Assembly (NCBI GenBank): GCA_013151645.1
Contig: JAADHU010000010.1
Location: 1 to 64,000 of the forward strand
Length of the DNA: 64,000 nt
Reading direction: 5' to 3'
Source: Gammaproteobacteria bacterium
Lineage (GTDB): Bacteria; Pseudomonadota; Gammaproteobacteria; Steroidobacterales; Woeseiaceae
Part shown: positions 38,428-48,051 of the stretch, one piece after another
Layout of the letters: each line of letters opens with the position of its first letter
How positions within the stretch are numbered: position 1 is the stretch's first letter
Position numbers and translations under genes: made by a program
The notes under the pieces: generated by a model
What the model was told of the DNA's origin: nothing
The model's database searches: none
Seen by the model: the letters and a program-made list of their open reading frames with translations, nothing else

Positions 38428-40634
38428 CAGAACTTACCGTAATAACCTTCTTTTAATGCGTCGAAGAGGTTTGCTGCCGTGTGCATTTCGCCGTCGTACT
38501 CAATCTCTTCGTCACCCTTCACATCCAGTTCACTGCCATCTTCAAGCGTAAACGTGTAAGTCGTATTCTTTAGGTCCCGTTCCTTGACCAGTACCCCCTG
38601 AAAAACCTCAGGATTAAAGCGAAACGTTGTGCAACCCTTCAATCCCTGATCGTAGGCATACATGTAGATGTCTTTGAATTCGTCGTAAGAATAATCCGTT
38701 GGCACATTGGCTGTCTTGGATATCGATGAATCAATCCAGCGCTGCGCCGCTGCCTGGATGTCCACATGCTGTTTCGGCGTAATATCCTCTGCTGTAACGA
38801 AGTATTCAGGCAGTCTTTTTGCCACATCAACACCGTCGTCGGCACCGCCGGGCATCGATGACACGTCGACCAGTTCCCGGTACGCCAGCAATTCAAAGGA
38901 AAAGACACTCACTTTGTCTTTCGTCTTTTTCCCCTGTCGAATGACATTGCGAAAATAGTGGTGCGCAAAGCTCGGTTCAATGCCATTGCTGGCGTTGTTT
39001 GCCAGCGACAACGAAATGGTACCGGTCGGGGCAATCGAACTGTGATGCGTAAATCGCGCGCCAATCTCGATCAGCTTTTCAACCAGTGCAGGATTCTCCC
39101 GAGCAACCCGTTGCATGTAGCGGCTGTAACGGCCATGCAGGACGCGACCGGGTACCTGATCGCCCACCTTGTAACCGTCTTCTACCATCTCCGGTCGTTT
39201 TACGAGCATTGCCTGGGTAACATCGAATTCTTCGTTCATAATGGGTGCCGGGCCTTTTTCGACCGCGAGATCGAGCGCTGACTCCCAACCCGCCATGGCC
39301 ATTCGCTTGGACACCTCTGCCGTGAATTCGACCGACGAGGATGAACCGTATCTCATACGCAGCATGGTGATCGTCGAGCCCAGCCCCAGGAACCCCATGC
39401 CGTGGCGACGTTTGCGGATGATTTCCTCGCGTTGCCTGGCCAGCGGCAATCCATTGATTTCCACAACGTTATCCAGCATACGGGTGAATATCTTGACCAC
39501 TTTACGAAATTCATCCCAGTCAAACCGGGCGCTGTCGGTAAAGGGGTCGAGCACAAATTTCGTCAGGTTGATCGACCCGAGGAGACACGATCCGTAGGGC
39601 GGCAGTGGTTGCTCGCCGCAGGGATTCGTCGCGCGGACGTTTTCGGCGAACCAGTTATTGTTCATCTCATTAACTTTATCGATCAGAACAAAACCCGGCT
39701 CCGCGAAGTCGTAGGTGGATGCCATAATGACATCCCAGACGCGCCGCGCCGGCATGCTGCGATAGATCTTGCAGGCAACCAGTCCGTCAGCGTTACAGAC
39801 GTAGCTCTTTGCTTCCGGCCACTCGCGCCAAACAAACTGAGTCGCATCGTCCAGGTCGAGGCCCTCTTCCTCCACTTCTTTCTGCGTAACCGGAAACGCC
39901 AACTGCCATTCATCGCCCTGTTTAACGGCCTGCATGAATTCATCGGTAATCAGCAATGACAAGTTGAACTGGCGCAAGCGGCCATCTTCACGCTTCGCCT
40001 TGATGAAATCGATCGCATCCGGATGGCCTACGTCAAACGTACCCATCTGCGCGCCACGTCGACCACCGGCCGAGGAGACGGTGAAACACATCTTGTCGTA
40101 AATATCCATGAACGACAGTGGCCCCGACGTGTATGCGCCGGCGCCGGTCACGTAGGCCCCTTTTGGCCGCAGCGTCGAAAATTCATAGCCGATACCGCAT
40201 CCGGCTTTGAGCGTCAGCCCCGCCTCATGGACCTTGTTCAAAATATGGTCCATGGAATCAGACACGGTTCCCGACACCGTGCAATTGATCGTCGAGGTAG
40301 CCGGCTTGTGTTCCTGTGCGCCCGCATTCGAAATAATGCGGCCCGCGGGTATGGCGCCATTACGTAACGCCCACAGGAATTCGTCGAAGTATTTCTCTCT
40401 GAGCGTGTCCTCTTCGACGTCCGCCAGTGCACGGGCAACTCGTTCGTAAGTTTCATCGATGGATTGATCGACAACGGACCCATCTTTTGCGATCAGCCGG
40501 TATTTCGATTCCCAGATATCCAGCGATGCTGGCTGGAAGGCAATGTCGCCCAAATTGTTTATTGCAAGATTCACTGCGGACTTCATGTGCCCCTTTACTC
40601 CCTCAATCTCCGTTAAGGAGTCCCCGAATTTCAT
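38427..40634 (-). CDS. nrdJa: Class II ribonucleotide reductase, NrdJa (catalytic) subunit
   Basis: Reduces ribonucleotides to deoxyribonucleotides using adenosylcobalamin, so it works with or without oxygen. The active-site Cys339 and Glu341 lie in NPCGEQ, and a disulfide-forming cysteine lies in STINCTVSG. The glycine-rich GCGIGYEFSTLRP and the thiyl-loop GTISLSLANNASNGIEP are present. At 735 residues it matches NrdJa. nrdJb follows with a one-base overlap. An NrdR-type box lies about 100 bp upstream. ATG 40634 has a weak site; ATG 40586 is an alternative. No other ribonucleotide reductase is in the window. Confidence 0.94.
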   Translation of the reverse strand: MKFGDSLTEIEGVKGHMKSAVNLAINNLGDIAFQPASLDIWESKYRLIAKDGSVVDQSIDETYERVARALADVEEDTLREKYFDEFLWALRNGAIPAGRIISNAGAQEHKPATSTINCTVSGTVSDSMDHILNKVHEAGLTLKAGCGIGYEFSTLRPKGAYVTGAGAYTSGPLSFMDIYDKMCFTVSSAGGRRGAQMGTFDVGHPDAIDFIKAKREDGRLRQFNLSLLITDEFMQAVKQGDEWQLAFPVTQKEVEEEGLDLDDATQFVWREWPEAKSYVCNADGLVACKIYRSMPARRVWDVIMASTYDFAEPGFVLIDKVNEMNNNWFAENVRATNPCGEQPLPPYGSCLLGSINLTKFVLDPFTDSARFDWDEFRKVVKIFTRMLDNVVEINGLPLARQREEIIRKRRHGMGFLGLGSTITMLRMRYGSSSSVEFTAEVSKRMAMAGWESALDLAVEKGPAPIMNEEFDVTQAMLVKRPEMVEDGYKVGDQVPGRVLHGRYSRYMQRVARENPALVEKLIEIGARFTHHSSIAPTGTISLSLANNASNGIEPSFAHHYFRNVIRQGKKTKDKVSVFSFELLAYRELVDVSSMPGGADDGVDVAKRLPEYFVTAEDITPKQHVDIQAAAQRWIDSSISKTANVPTDYSYDEFKDIYMYAYDQGLKGCTTFRFNPEVFQGVLVKERDLKNTTYTFTLEDGSELDVKGDEEIEYDGEMHTAANLFDALKEGYYGKF

Positions 40635-40734
40635 TGATAATTCACTCTTTTCAGAGCGAATAGCTCCCCGCTCGCCGCTGTCCCATTTTTCAACGGCAAG
40701 TGCCCCAAAAGGCCAAATGTTTTCGTTATTACAG

Positions 40735-40750
40735 ACACAAGATGTTGTGT
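40735..40750. promoter_or_regulatory. Putative NrdR box upstream of nrdJab
   Basis: ACACAAGATGTTGTGT matches the NrdR consensus ACACwAtATaTwGTGT at most positions. It sits inside a longer imperfect palindrome (40732-40753, 9-bp arms around GATG). A weaker CAAGATTATG follows about 24 bp away; boxes of NrdR usually come in pairs with a larger spacing, so only one is called. Confidence 0.6.
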
Positions 40751-41121
40751 CTGAGCAAGCACAAGATTATGCCCGTAAGCGGCGACTGTCAAGCACTGAC
40801 CGGAAATTTATATCGAAGCATTAGTAACGAAAAAACAATGAGTTACGGACTATTTTGAAAAAAGTTCTTTAAAAACAATGTGAAAATAGAAGCACTTTTT
40901 TTCAAACCGGTTTTCACTATATCTTGTAGCTGCACTGAGAGCACAACCACACCCTGCATCGACACCACAATTGTGCGTTTTTACCCATATTGCCGATCTT
41001 AAAACAGCTGCGCGGTCGAAATCACGGCTCGGGAAAAACGTCGCAAGCGGCGTAACCGCGCGGCTCCGATACCCACATTCCTGTTTGCAGCGAGAGTCAG
41101 GACCAAAAAGGAGAGCAGAAA

Positions 41122-41361
41122 ATGCAGCGCATTGTCTGCAACGTGTCTCTGACCACTTTCCACGATGCTGCTCGCTGCCGTACCCCGCGAAGCCGACTGA
41201 TTCGACCGGGTCTGTGGTCCGATGCGTGTCGACGGATGCCTCGATGGCTGCGACGGAACTCTTATGACCGGCATCATTCTGGGGATGTCGGTCTGTTAAC
41301 ATTGGCGAAAAGGCGTCAACAAGGCATGCTGCCAATGAGTGGAACTTTTCGCTTCACCTAA
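41122..41361 (+). CDS. Doubtful small open frame with strong ribosome site
   Basis: A 79-codon frame from ATG 41122 is preceded by AAAAAGGAG with 8-bp spacing, a good ribosome binding site. The product is very arginine-rich (about one residue in six) with no signal, no membrane segment and no family that I recognise. This composition is common for chance frames in G+C-rich DNA. It may be a short leader peptide or simply noise. Confidence 0.2.
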   Translation: MQRIVCNVSLTTFHDAARCRTPRSRLIRPGLWSDACRRMPRWLRRNSYDRHHSGDVGLLTLAKRRQQGMLPMSGTFRFT

Positions 41362-41441
41362 GTGTCTCCTCCGTAGGCCGCAACGAAACCCACTTTCCCG
41401 GAAAACCGTCGAAGCATGACGGTGATTGAGGACCCTGATCC

Positions 41442-42782
41442 ATGAAAACCAGTTACCAAGCCGCTCTGGCTATGCTCCTCCTGTCTGTGGCCACGATCAG
41501 TGCGGCCGCATTGCCCGATCGCGTTGATGGAGAACCGTTACCCAGCCTTGCGCCGCTGGTCAAACGCGTTGCGCCCGCCGTGGTCAATATTCGCGTCAGT
41601 CAAACCATCGAGACACGCTCCCAATATGGTGACGAGGCATTTCGTCGCTTTTTTGGGCTGCCCAACGGCCCGGGTGGATCGCGCGAAGTGAGTAGTGCCG
41701 GTTCCGGCGTCATTATCGATGCGGCGAACGGTTACATTCTAACGAACCACCACGTGGTCGACGGTGCCGACAGGATCCAGATCTCCCTGCTCGACGACCA
41801 ATCGCTCGACGCCGAAATCGTTGGCTCCGACCCGGAAACCGATATCGCCGTGATCAAGGTCGAGCCGATTGGCCTGGTGGATATTCCCATCGGAAATTCT
41901 GACGATCTTGAGGTGGGCGACTTTGTGCTTGCCATCGGCAACCCGTTCGGCCTGGGTAACACTGTGACCTCCGGGATTATCAGTGCGCTGGGTCGGACCG
42001 GCATCAACCGCAACGGCTATGAAGATTTCATTCAGACCGATGCATCGATCAATCCCGGCAATTCGGGCGGCGCACTGGTGAATATGCGTGGCGAACTGGT
42101 GGGCATTAATTCCATGATTCTCAGTCGCACGGGCGGCAATGTCGGTATCGGTTTCGCGGTACCCTCAGCCATCGCCCGGTCGATCATGCGACAAATTATT
42201 GATTTTGGCGAAGTTCGTCGCGGCCTCCTCGGCGTCTCCATTGATACGATTGATGCCGACAGCGCCAAGGCACTCGGCGCGGAAGTGGACAGCGGTGCAC
42301 TCGTAACGTCGATCTCGCCGGATTCCGCCGCTGAGAAGGCGGGGCTGCAGGTTGATGACATCATTACCAAAATCAACAACTCGAAAATTGACAGCGGTCG
42401 GGAACTCGCGAACGCAATCGGTCTGAAGGCATCGGGCGAAAGCGTCGACATCGAGTTTGTTCGCGACGGCCAGCCCAGATCGGTACGCGCCAGACTCGGG
42501 CGTCAAATCACCTCCAGCGGTGGCATCGACATACATCCCGGTCTCGAAGGAGCCCAATTTTCTTCGGCAACGACAACCGCAGCCAGTGGCGTCGAGGTCA
42601 CTGCCGTCGAGGCAGGCTCTCCTGCCGCCCAACGCGGACTACGTGCCGGGGACGTCATTACGGCCGTGAACCGACAACCGATCCGAAACCTGCAACAGCT
42701 GCGGGAAATCGCGCAACAGGGCAGGATTCTGTTTTTGCTGGTGCAACGAGGTGATCGCGCTCTGATGCTGCGGATTCGCTGA
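41442..42782 (+). CDS. degQ: DegP/DegQ-type periplasmic serine protease
   Basis: Periplasmic quality-control endoprotease. A signal peptide (1-22) precedes a trypsin-like domain with the complete triad His104 (TNHHVV), Asp134 (DPETDIAV) and Ser208 (NPGNSGGAL). Two PDZ domains follow (about 245-335 and 355-440), the second with SPAAQRGLRAGDVITAVN. Its 446 residues fit DegQ. The downstream slt gene starts 58 bp away, so both may share a promoter. There are no alg/muc regulator genes next to it. DegP, DegQ and MucD cannot be told apart with certainty. Confidence 0.93.
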   Translation: MKTSYQAALAMLLLSVATISAAALPDRVDGEPLPSLAPLVKRVAPAVVNIRVSQTIETRSQYGDEAFRRFFGLPNGPGGSREVSSAGSGVIIDAANGYILTNHHVVDGADRIQISLLDDQSLDAEIVGSDPETDIAVIKVEPIGLVDIPIGNSDDLEVGDFVLAIGNPFGLGNTVTSGIISALGRTGINRNGYEDFIQTDASINPGNSGGALVNMRGELVGINSMILSRTGGNVGIGFAVPSAIARSIMRQIIDFGEVRRGLLGVSIDTIDADSAKALGAEVDSGALVTSISPDSAAEKAGLQVDDIITKINNSKIDSGRELANAIGLKASGESVDIEFVRDGQPRSVRARLGRQITSSGGIDIHPGLEGAQFSSATTTAASGVEVTAVEAGSPAAQRGLRAGDVITAVNRQPIRNLQQLREIAQQGRILFLLVQRGDRALMLRIR

Positions 42783-42840
42783 TGATCGTGGCAGCACTGC
42801 AAGCAAATAGTCCTTGCGGGGCGACAGGAAAACATTCCGA

Positions 42841-44805
42841 ATGAGGCGGGGGTTGCGAATACCCCTTTTACTCGCATCGATCTGCATCGGTTCCGCTACG
42901 CATGCCGCGTCGGCGAAAATTGACACTCAACGGCAGGTATTTCGAGATGCCTATGCCGCCGTGGAACGCGGCGACTGGGCCCCGGCCGCCGCGAATCGAT
43001 CGTTGCTGTCCGACTACGTGCTGTGGCCCGATCTTCGCGCCGCCTACCTGAGAACCCGTCTGGGCAAGGGAGAAAACGAGGAAATTCGCGCTTTCCTCAA
43101 GCAATACGGCACGCTAAAACCGGCCCGGGATCTGCGCTACCGATTTGCCCGGCAACTTGCGGCCGACAGCCGGTACAGCGCTTTTCTATCGCTCTACGAA
43201 CAGTTTTACCAGGGCCGTGGCGTCGCCGATCTCGACTGCCTCGCCCTCGACGCACAGATCGCGGTCGGTAAAACCGAGGCCATCGCAACACGCGCCGAAG
43301 CCTTGTGGCTTATTGGTAAAAGCCAGGCTGACGAATGCAACCCTGTGTTCGACTATCTGCGTCATTCCGGCCAGTTGGGCAAGACCTTGTACCGCGAACG
43401 GTTCGTACTCGCCAGAGACGCAAGACGATTTTCTCTGGCGCGTTATCTGGCCCGCTCGATTGACGAAGAATACGTTGCCGAGTCCAATCGATGGCTGAGC
43501 GCGCAAAACAGCCCCGGCACCTTCATTCAACAAGCGGACCTGGGCGCCGTCACCCCTGCCCTCAAGAAGCAGCTTGTCTACGCATTGAAGACTCTGGCGT
43601 ATCGAGAGCCCGTCGCTGCGCAGCAGCTCTGGAACACGACTGAATCTCTGCTTCGTTTCAGTCCCGATCAAGTATCGGCCGTTGAACAACATATCGCGTT
43701 GTGGGCCGCACGCCTGAATCTTCCCGAGGCCGACGCGCTGCTCGCCAACCTGGAAGACGGCGCTGTAAACGACGAAGTGACGCGCTGGCGCATTCGAACC
43801 TCGCTGCGCCGAAAGGCGTGGCAAGACGTCCGCACGCATATCAATCATCTCAGTGCCCCTGAGAAACAACGCGAAGAGTGGCAATACTGGCAAGCCATCG
43901 CTCTGCGGCAGTCCGGCTTCAACGACGAATCGACCACACTCCTGGCATCGCTTGCAAAGCAACGCAGCTATTACGGCTTTCTCGCCGCGGACCAGCTAGA
44001 TCGGGCTTACGTTTTTAGTCAGGATGCCATTGAGCGCGACGCGACAATCATCGCGGAGTTAGCCGCAAACCCATCGCTGATTCGCGCGCGCGAATTGTTC
44101 CTTGTCGGGCTGGAAGGACGTGGCAGATCTGAATGGGACGCCGCGATTCGCAATCTCGACATATCGCACAAGAGACAGGCCGCCGTTCTCGCGCATCGTT
44201 GGGGCTGGCACTCGCGTGCCATTGCCACTGCCGCCGAGAGCGGGGACTATGCCGATCTCGAACTGCGTTACCCGCTTCCCCACCGCGAGTCCTTCGAACT
44301 CTTCTCGTCGGCGGCGCGTATCCGTGAGAGCTGGGCCTATAGCGTCGCCCGTAGTGAGAGCCTGTTCATGCGCGATATCCGATCCAGTGCGGGCGCTATC
44401 GGCGTCATGCAGCTTATGCCCGAAACCGGGCGCCGCACGGCACGCGAAATCAGCTATCCGTACAAAGGCCGCAATACCCTGACCGATCCCAGCAGCAATA
44501 TTCGCCTCGGCACCTTTTACCTCGGCAAAATGTACCAGCGCTTTGGTGAACATACCGCGCTCGCCACGGCAGCCTACAATGCCGGTCCCCTGCGGGTCGA
44601 AGCATGGATGCCCTCCCTGGGAGCAGTGGATGCCCGTATCTGGATTGAGAACATTCCCTTCAATGAAACTCGCAACTATGTGCGACGCGTGCTGGCGGCC
44701 GATGCGATATTTCATTGGCGTCTCACCGGCGAGACACGCCGTGTATCGAGTCAGCTTGGGGATATTGTTGCGGGTGGGGAACCGTTACGGATTGCGGCTC
44801 AATAG
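42841..44805 (+). CDS. slt: Soluble lytic murein transglycosylase
   Basis: Cleaves peptidoglycan glycan strands to anhydro-muropeptides. ATG 42841 gives a signal peptide MRRGLRIPLLLASICIG cut near ASA. About 430 residues of alpha-superhelical U domain with repeated Trp/Leu/Arg patterns (such as FLKQYGTLKPARDLRYRFAR) are followed by the catalytic SLT domain. Catalytic Glu506 is in ARSES and GAIGVMQLMPETGRRTA follows; AYNAGPLRVEAW closes the domain. The 654-residue length fits Slt70. It follows degQ on the same strand. mpl, encoded elsewhere in the window, recycles such products. Confidence 0.93.
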   Translation: MRRGLRIPLLLASICIGSATHAASAKIDTQRQVFRDAYAAVERGDWAPAAANRSLLSDYVLWPDLRAAYLRTRLGKGENEEIRAFLKQYGTLKPARDLRYRFARQLAADSRYSAFLSLYEQFYQGRGVADLDCLALDAQIAVGKTEAIATRAEALWLIGKSQADECNPVFDYLRHSGQLGKTLYRERFVLARDARRFSLARYLARSIDEEYVAESNRWLSAQNSPGTFIQQADLGAVTPALKKQLVYALKTLAYREPVAAQQLWNTTESLLRFSPDQVSAVEQHIALWAARLNLPEADALLANLEDGAVNDEVTRWRIRTSLRRKAWQDVRTHINHLSAPEKQREEWQYWQAIALRQSGFNDESTTLLASLAKQRSYYGFLAADQLDRAYVFSQDAIERDATIIAELAANPSLIRARELFLVGLEGRGRSEWDAAIRNLDISHKRQAAVLAHRWGWHSRAIATAAESGDYADLELRYPLPHRESFELFSSAARIRESWAYSVARSESLFMRDIRSSAGAIGVMQLMPETGRRTAREISYPYKGRNTLTDPSSNIRLGTFYLGKMYQRFGEHTALATAAYNAGPLRVEAWMPSLGAVDARIWIENIPFNETRNYVRRVLAADAIFHWRLTGETRRVSSQLGDIVAGGEPLRIAAQ

Positions 44806-44879
44806 GAGTTCATTCGGACTCGCACCTGTCCTTGATCGTGGTTGCGTGCTTGTTGGCGTTGGGCTAGACCGGGGTTGTC

Positions 44880-45947
44880 TTATTGCGGCTTTGCCAGCTT
44901 TTCGGCAGCCTGATAGAAACAGTTTAATTCCCTGTCGCAACTCGTTAACAGGTCGCGGAACGTGTCGAGCTGCCCGCGGTAGAGAACGAGTGAAACGAGT
45001 CGCGCGTTGTTGAGCGGCGGCTGCAGCCAGTTCGTCGTCGTGAATGGCTGCTGTTGCACCACGCTCTGCGCATCGCTGGACAGGCGAGCAAGAATACCGT
45101 GTTTTTTCTCGCGTTTCAGATCGTCGTCATCATCCGACGCGTACAGGGTATCGAGTTCGATTTTGCTGGCATCGACGAGCTGCATCATCGTTTGCCGAAG
45201 TTCACCGCGAGCCTTATATTCCTGAATTTCCGATTGTTGCCCGTGGCTGCGAAGCCAGCGGTCGATGCCAATTTCTGCAACGGCTGTTGCGAACGATTCG
45301 TTAAAACCCGTATCACCTTTGACGAACAGGCGCTGGTGCGCCAATTCATGAAACAAGACACCGACCAGTTCTGTGTCCGACCAGCGCATCATGGTATTCA
45401 ACACAGGATCCGCGAATCGGCCCAACGTTGAATAGGCGGCAACGCCGCCCACGAAGACATCGTAGTCCTTTGCGCGTAGTTTCTGCGCCTTCTTTCTGGC
45501 AGTTTTTTCGGAGAAATAGCCGCGATAGGCAACACATCCCACAATCGGGTAGCACCAGGTCTTCGCTCGCAGCGAAAACTCCGGTGCGGCGATAACATTC
45601 CAGACGACGAAATCACGTTCCAGGTCGACGAACGTCCGATAGCTTTCGTTGTCCGGCAGGAGTAATTCGTCGACCGCAAATTGTCGAGCTTCCTGCACCA
45701 TTGTGAGACGCTGTCTGAGTTGCGCCGATGATCCGGAATCGTCAATAACTGCAGCGATGGGTGTTCGCTTGCGCAATAGCTCCATTTGACCGCTGGCAGC
45801 CTGCAAGTAATAACAACCGCCAATCTGCAGCACGCCGAGCACGGCGATCGAGACCAGTACTAGCCTGGCCGTCCAGACGCGTGCCCTGGTACTCAGAATT
45901 GCGGGTCTTCGATAGTGGGGCAATTTACTCGGTCCGAATCTGCGCAA
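44880..45947 (-). CDS. Putative zinc aminopeptidase lipoprotein (COG4324 type)
   Basis: Matches the predicted-aminopeptidase family of gammaproteobacteria. A basic N-terminus and hydrophobic helix lead to a lipobox LQIGGC with Cys45, so it should be a membrane-bound lipoprotein. The zinc site HELAHQ has His200, Glu201 and His204, and a downstream Glu217 in NESFATAV is the likely third ligand. Three further cysteines (CYPIVGC near 132-138 and CDRELNC near the end) may form disulfides. Its 355 residues are usual. It diverges from cca across 17 bp. The substrate is unknown. Confidence 0.85.
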   Translation of the reverse strand: MRRFGPSKLPHYRRPAILSTRARVWTARLVLVSIAVLGVLQIGGCYYLQAASGQMELLRKRTPIAAVIDDSGSSAQLRQRLTMVQEARQFAVDELLLPDNESYRTFVDLERDFVVWNVIAAPEFSLRAKTWCYPIVGCVAYRGYFSEKTARKKAQKLRAKDYDVFVGGVAAYSTLGRFADPVLNTMMRWSDTELVGVLFHELAHQRLFVKGDTGFNESFATAVAEIGIDRWLRSHGQQSEIQEYKARGELRQTMMQLVDASKIELDTLYASDDDDDLKREKKHGILARLSSDAQSVVQQQPFTTTNWLQPPLNNARLVSLVLYRGQLDTFRDLLTSCDRELNCFYQAAEKLAKPQ

Positions 45948-45964
45948 GAAGATAGAATGGCGGT

Positions 45965-47191
45965 ATGGAAGTGTACCTTGTTGGTGGCGCTGTTCGAGAC
46001 GAACAGCTTGGCATCGCCGTTAAAGAACGGGACTGGTGTGTGGTCGGTACCACGCCGGAGGAACTGCGTGCGGCGCACTATCGCCAGGTCGGCAAGGATT
46101 TCCCCGTATTTCTCCATCCGAAGACGGGCGAGGAATATGCACTTGCTCGCACCGAACGAAAAACGGCGCCCGGCTATCACGGGTTTTCCTTTCGAACGTC
46201 CCCGGATGTGACCATAGAAGAAGATCTGGGCCGCCGCGATTTAACCGTCAATGCGATGGCGCGCGACAGCGAGGGTACGCTGATCGATCCCTTTAATGGC
46301 CTCGCGGATATTCAGGCGAAAGTCTTACGCCATGTCTCTGCTGCCTTTCTGGAAGATCCCGTACGCATTCTTCGCACCGCCAAGTTCGCCGCTCGATTTG
46401 CGGCACTTGGTTTTACGGTCGCCGCGGATACCCTGCAGCTGATGTCCCGGATGGTGGCCGACGGGGAAGTCGATGCTTTGGTTCCGGATCGTGTCTGGAA
46501 GGAAACCGCCGCCGCACTCGCGGGGCCCGACCCACGCGTGTTCTTCGAAGTATTGCGGGACTGCGGGGCGCTCGCCGTGGTCTACCCGGAAATAGACGCA
46601 TTGTTCGGCGTGCCGCAACCCGCAAAATGGCATCCCGAGATCGACTGCGGCCTGCATTCATTGATGGTCCTTGAGCAGGCAGCGAAACTCAGCGATTCAG
46701 TCGATGTGCGCTTTGCGGCTTTGGTCCACGATCTGGGCAAGGCGACAACGGCCAAAGACTTGCTGCCCAGTCATCACGGGCATGAGCAACGCGGGACCCG
46801 GATTATTCGCACGCTGGCGAAACGCTTGCCGGTTCCGGTCGCCTGCCGGGAACTCGCCATTGTCGTCGCCGAATTGCACGGTCATTGCCACAGAGCCCTG
46901 CAGTTGCGCCCCGCGACGGTTCTCAAGGTACTTGAGCGAACGGATGCGTTCCGCCGGCCGGAGCGCCTGGAAAAATTCCTCCTTGCCTGCGAAGCGGACG
47001 CGCGTGGTCGCACGGGATTCGAGAACAAGCCTTACCCGCAGGCCGACTATTTCAGGGACGCATTGAAAGCGGCGAATACGGTTTCGGCCAGAGAAGTAAT
47101 TGCAGAAGGTGCCGAAGGTCCTGAAATTGCGCAAGCATTACGCGCCAAACGGGTCGATGCGATCGCCGCGTTTAGCCGCTCGCACGCCTGA
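45965..47191 (+). CDS. cca: Multifunctional CCA tRNA nucleotidyltransferase
   Basis: Adds and repairs the 3' CCA of tRNAs. It is the class II gammaproteobacterial form: VGGAVRDEQLG at the N-terminus, RRDLTVNAMA of the catalytic head near residue 94, and a C-terminal HD phosphohydrolase domain with VHDLGKATT near 256. The HD domain gives 2',3'-cyclic phosphodiesterase activity. Its 408 residues match the E. coli enzyme. It converges with the beta-barrel-like gene 8 bp away. Confidence 0.96.
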   Translation: MEVYLVGGAVRDEQLGIAVKERDWCVVGTTPEELRAAHYRQVGKDFPVFLHPKTGEEYALARTERKTAPGYHGFSFRTSPDVTIEEDLGRRDLTVNAMARDSEGTLIDPFNGLADIQAKVLRHVSAAFLEDPVRILRTAKFAARFAALGFTVAADTLQLMSRMVADGEVDALVPDRVWKETAAALAGPDPRVFFEVLRDCGALAVVYPEIDALFGVPQPAKWHPEIDCGLHSLMVLEQAAKLSDSVDVRFAALVHDLGKATTAKDLLPSHHGHEQRGTRIIRTLAKRLPVPVACRELAIVVAELHGHCHRALQLRPATVLKVLERTDAFRRPERLEKFLLACEADARGRTGFENKPYPQADYFRDALKAANTVSAREVIAEGAEGPEIAQALRAKRVDAIAAFSRSHA

Positions 47192-47199
47192 TCCGGGCC

Positions 47200-48051
47200 T
47201 CACTCGGCGTAGAAATACAGGAATATCGAAAATACGGTGGCTCGACCGAACTCATCGGAATTGTCCACAGCCAGCCGAAATTCGACATCCGCAGAATTCC
47301 CCACCGGGGTCAGCCAGCCGACCCCCAGAGAGTCAACCTGCCCTCGAAAAACGGCCGTTTTCCAGTGCGAATAGCGAAAGTCCAGGCGTCGTTCGCCGAA
47401 CTCGATTTCGACACCGCCGCTGAGCCGATAGTCGATCAGACTGTTCATCAGACTAATGCGGGAGATGGCGAGAAACCGCAATCGGTCTGTTTCCGGTTGC
47501 AAGCCGATACGGCGCGAATAGTCGTAGTTCATACCACCCAGGTAAACGCTGGTGCGATCGCTGGTCTTCAACCGCCCTGTCAGGCCATAGCCCTTCGCAC
47601 TGAAGTCGATGCTACGTGAACCGGCCAGCACATCGCGTCGCAGGGTCAGATCGAAATTCCGCCCCTCGAAGTCCGCCGATATCGAGCCTTTCTTACCCCG
47701 CAGATAAAGTGATGCGTGAACGTCATTCGATTCGAGAAGGTCTTTGTCCCCCCAATAGCCACCACCGAGTCGAATGCCTATCGGGTCGAAAAAATGGTCC
47801 ACGGAGAGATCCGCAAATTTTGTATTCAGGTCAACGACGGCATTCTTCGTCTCATTGACCGCCACCGCGCCCGATATCCAGGTGTTTTCCCTGAGACCGA
47901 CATCCACAAAAAAAGAATAGGCGCGACCGTCAACGGTATCGCCCTCCGCGCCCAAACCAACGACAATTCCGTCCGCGGACGCGACAGCTGAAAACACAGA
48001 TGACAGGATAAGGATCGACAGTGCGACTTTGATGTTTTCAGGCAAAGACAT
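47200..48051 (-). CDS. Predicted outer-membrane beta-barrel protein
   Basis: A 283-residue exported protein of no family that I can name. ATG 48051 gives a signal peptide cut at VASA-DG. The rest alternates polar and hydrophobic residues with many Gly and aromatic turns, such as TWISGAVAVNETK, VYLGGMNYDYSRRI and the last strand FGRATVFSIFLYFYAE, a pattern of amphipathic beta strands. About ten to twelve strands are plausible. It overlaps the end of uppP by 14 bp, so both are co-translated. It may be a small porin or an adhesion or surface protein. Confidence 0.6.
   Translation of the reverse strand: MSLPENIKVALSILILSSVFSAVASADGIVVGLGAEGDTVDGRAYSFFVDVGLRENTWISGAVAVNETKNAVVDLNTKFADLSVDHFFDPIGIRLGGGYWGDKDLLESNDVHASLYLRGKKGSISADFEGRNFDLTLRRDVLAGSRSIDFSAKGYGLTGRLKTSDRTSVYLGGMNYDYSRRIGLQPETDRLRFLAISRISLMNSLIDYRLSGGVEIEFGERRLDFRYSHWKTAVFRGQVDSLGVGWLTPVGNSADVEFRLAVDNSDEFGRATVFSIFLYFYAE

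Larger units (their letters stand above)
40635..41441. other. 807-bp intergenic region between nrdJa and degQ
   Basis: Divergent region holding the promoters of nrdJab and degQ. It contains the NrdR-like box at 40735-40750 and A/T-rich stretches near 40840-40930. An open frame of 161 codons on the minus strand (40850-41335) has poor composition and was not called. A 79-codon plus-strand frame is listed separately at low confidence. Confidence 0.55.

Noticed and set aside
40757-40772. Second NrdR box near nrdJa
   Set aside because: The match is weak (CAAGATTATG only) and its spacing of about 24 bp from the first box does not fit the usual paired arrangement.
40850-41335. 161-codon minus-strand frame in the nrdJa-degQ gap
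   Set aside because: Starts with a poor site, has an unusual cysteine/arginine-rich composition and no family likeness; taken as a chance frame.
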